Of a stretch of DNA of 64,000 nt, positions 63,408-64,000 are shown piece by piece (position 1 is the stretch's first letter; each line of letters starts with the position of its first letter). Origin of the DNA: Rachicladosporium sp. CCFEE 5018 (lineage: Eukaryota > Ascomycota > Dothideomycetes > Cladosporiales > Cladosporiaceae); the NCBI GenBank assembly GCA_002077045.2, contig KZ111151.1, positions 467,718-531,717 on the forward strand, read 5' to 3'. The notes below the pieces were generated by a model that saw nothing but the letters and a program-made list of their open reading frames with translations, was not told the origin of the DNA and ran no database searches. Made by a program: the position numbers and the translations under genes.

Positions 63408-64000
63408 TGCTGCGGCGAGTGGGGTGTGGGATACGGGTGTCGTAGAGTGCAATTGGGTTGTATGGGGTGGTGAATGTGATTGAGTGGTGGTGCGTGCGTG
63501 GAGTGACGTCTCCGGCGCGGAAAAAGCGTTGCTGAGCAACATCACGCGTTCAAGACGCGTAAAGTGGTTCACATGAATATCGCCTCAATTCATGAAGCGC
63601 CCGCAACAACAAATGGCAAGACGCAAGATCATCATTGAGCGTCGACTGGTGAAGGGAGTCCGCGGGTCATCTCATCACTCTCATTGAAGTCGCGAATTTT
63701 GGTTAGTGAATCGTAGTTTCACCGTTGGATGCGAGCTTTCCATTCAACTGATCGATACCCTACACACGAAGTGTTACCGAATGGTTGCTTGGAACGGGAC
63801 AGGATGGAGCTGCCACAAATTAGAGACGCCCGGAAGACGAATCCTCAGGGCGAGCCGCATTCTCTGCAAGTCTGTCGCAACAGGCACCTTCTACGTTACA
63901 TTCGAGCCACACCAGTCGCTCCGGTGCGGCGTCAATATCAGGAGGCCCTGGGGACTAACAAGACAGCGGCCTGCCTACTCGAGGCCTAGTCCTTGCCGTG
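63408..64000. other. Intergenic to window edge, nothing seen
   Basis: About 590 bp upstream of the polymerase delta subunit gene. An 86-codon frame at 63729-63989 (+) has no recognisable content. Confidence 0.35.

Noticed and set aside
1..64000. CRISPR arrays, rRNA genes, prophage or plasmid origins
   Set aside because: Scanned by eye; no regularly spaced repeats, 5S-like sequence or bacterial features. The window is eukaryotic chromosomal DNA.

Overview
The window is nuclear DNA of a filamentous ascomycete (Pezizomycotina), most likely a Dothideomycete, although I cannot fix the genus. The signs are about 35 protein genes on both strands, short GT..AG introns mostly of 48-62 nt, one intron-containing tRNA-Thr, and fungus-typical families: HET domain, DASH subunit Duo1, fungal BCS1-like AAA, TRI12-type transporter, AsaB-like oxygenase and intradiol dioxygenase. 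I see no plasmid, phage, CRISPR or bacterial feature.

Layout. 1-9 kb: N-terminus of an unknown protein, an SDR oxidoreductase, a MITE-like element, tRNA-Thr(AGT), a GRE2-like reductase, ARL1 and a lipid-kinase-like protein. 9-17 kb: a single-pass membrane protein, a CCDC174 homologue, an MFS transporter with an internal stop, homoserine dehydrogenase, and an intradiol dioxygenase next to a type II dehydroquinase (aromatic/quinate catabolism). 17-24 kb: a damaged tandem pair of F-box genes, an OXLD1-like protein, a second copy of the MITE-like element and a HET-domain gene. 24-29 kb: profilin, an RNPS1-like SR protein and a secreted metallophosphoesterase. 29-36 kb: Baeyer-Villiger monooxygenase, AsaB-like oxygenase and TRI12-type transporter, which look like a compact specialised-metabolism cluster. 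36-54 kb: mostly housekeeping genes (DPM1, U2SURP/SR140 with an in-frame stop, RING protein, nitrilase, RNase H2B, TTL protein, a CDK-site-rich unknown, Duo1, BCS1-like, RRM protein). 54-64 kb: a large DExH helicase, a small disordered protein, CDK11, then NDUFAF7 and a ClC chloride channel, both cut by a 100-N gap, and DNA polymerase delta subunit 4.

The strongest unexplained signals are four long coding regions each broken by a single in-frame stop (MFS, two F-box paralogues, SR140), a pair of short terminal-inverted-repeat elements about 19 kb apart, microexons in two genes, and a gap that must hide far more than 100 bases. I did not find a clear new biological system. The 29-36 kb oxygenase/transporter group is the best candidate for unexplored chemistry.

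Exon junctions were derived by hand from reading frame, splice consensus and recalled family conservation. No alignment or RNA evidence was available.
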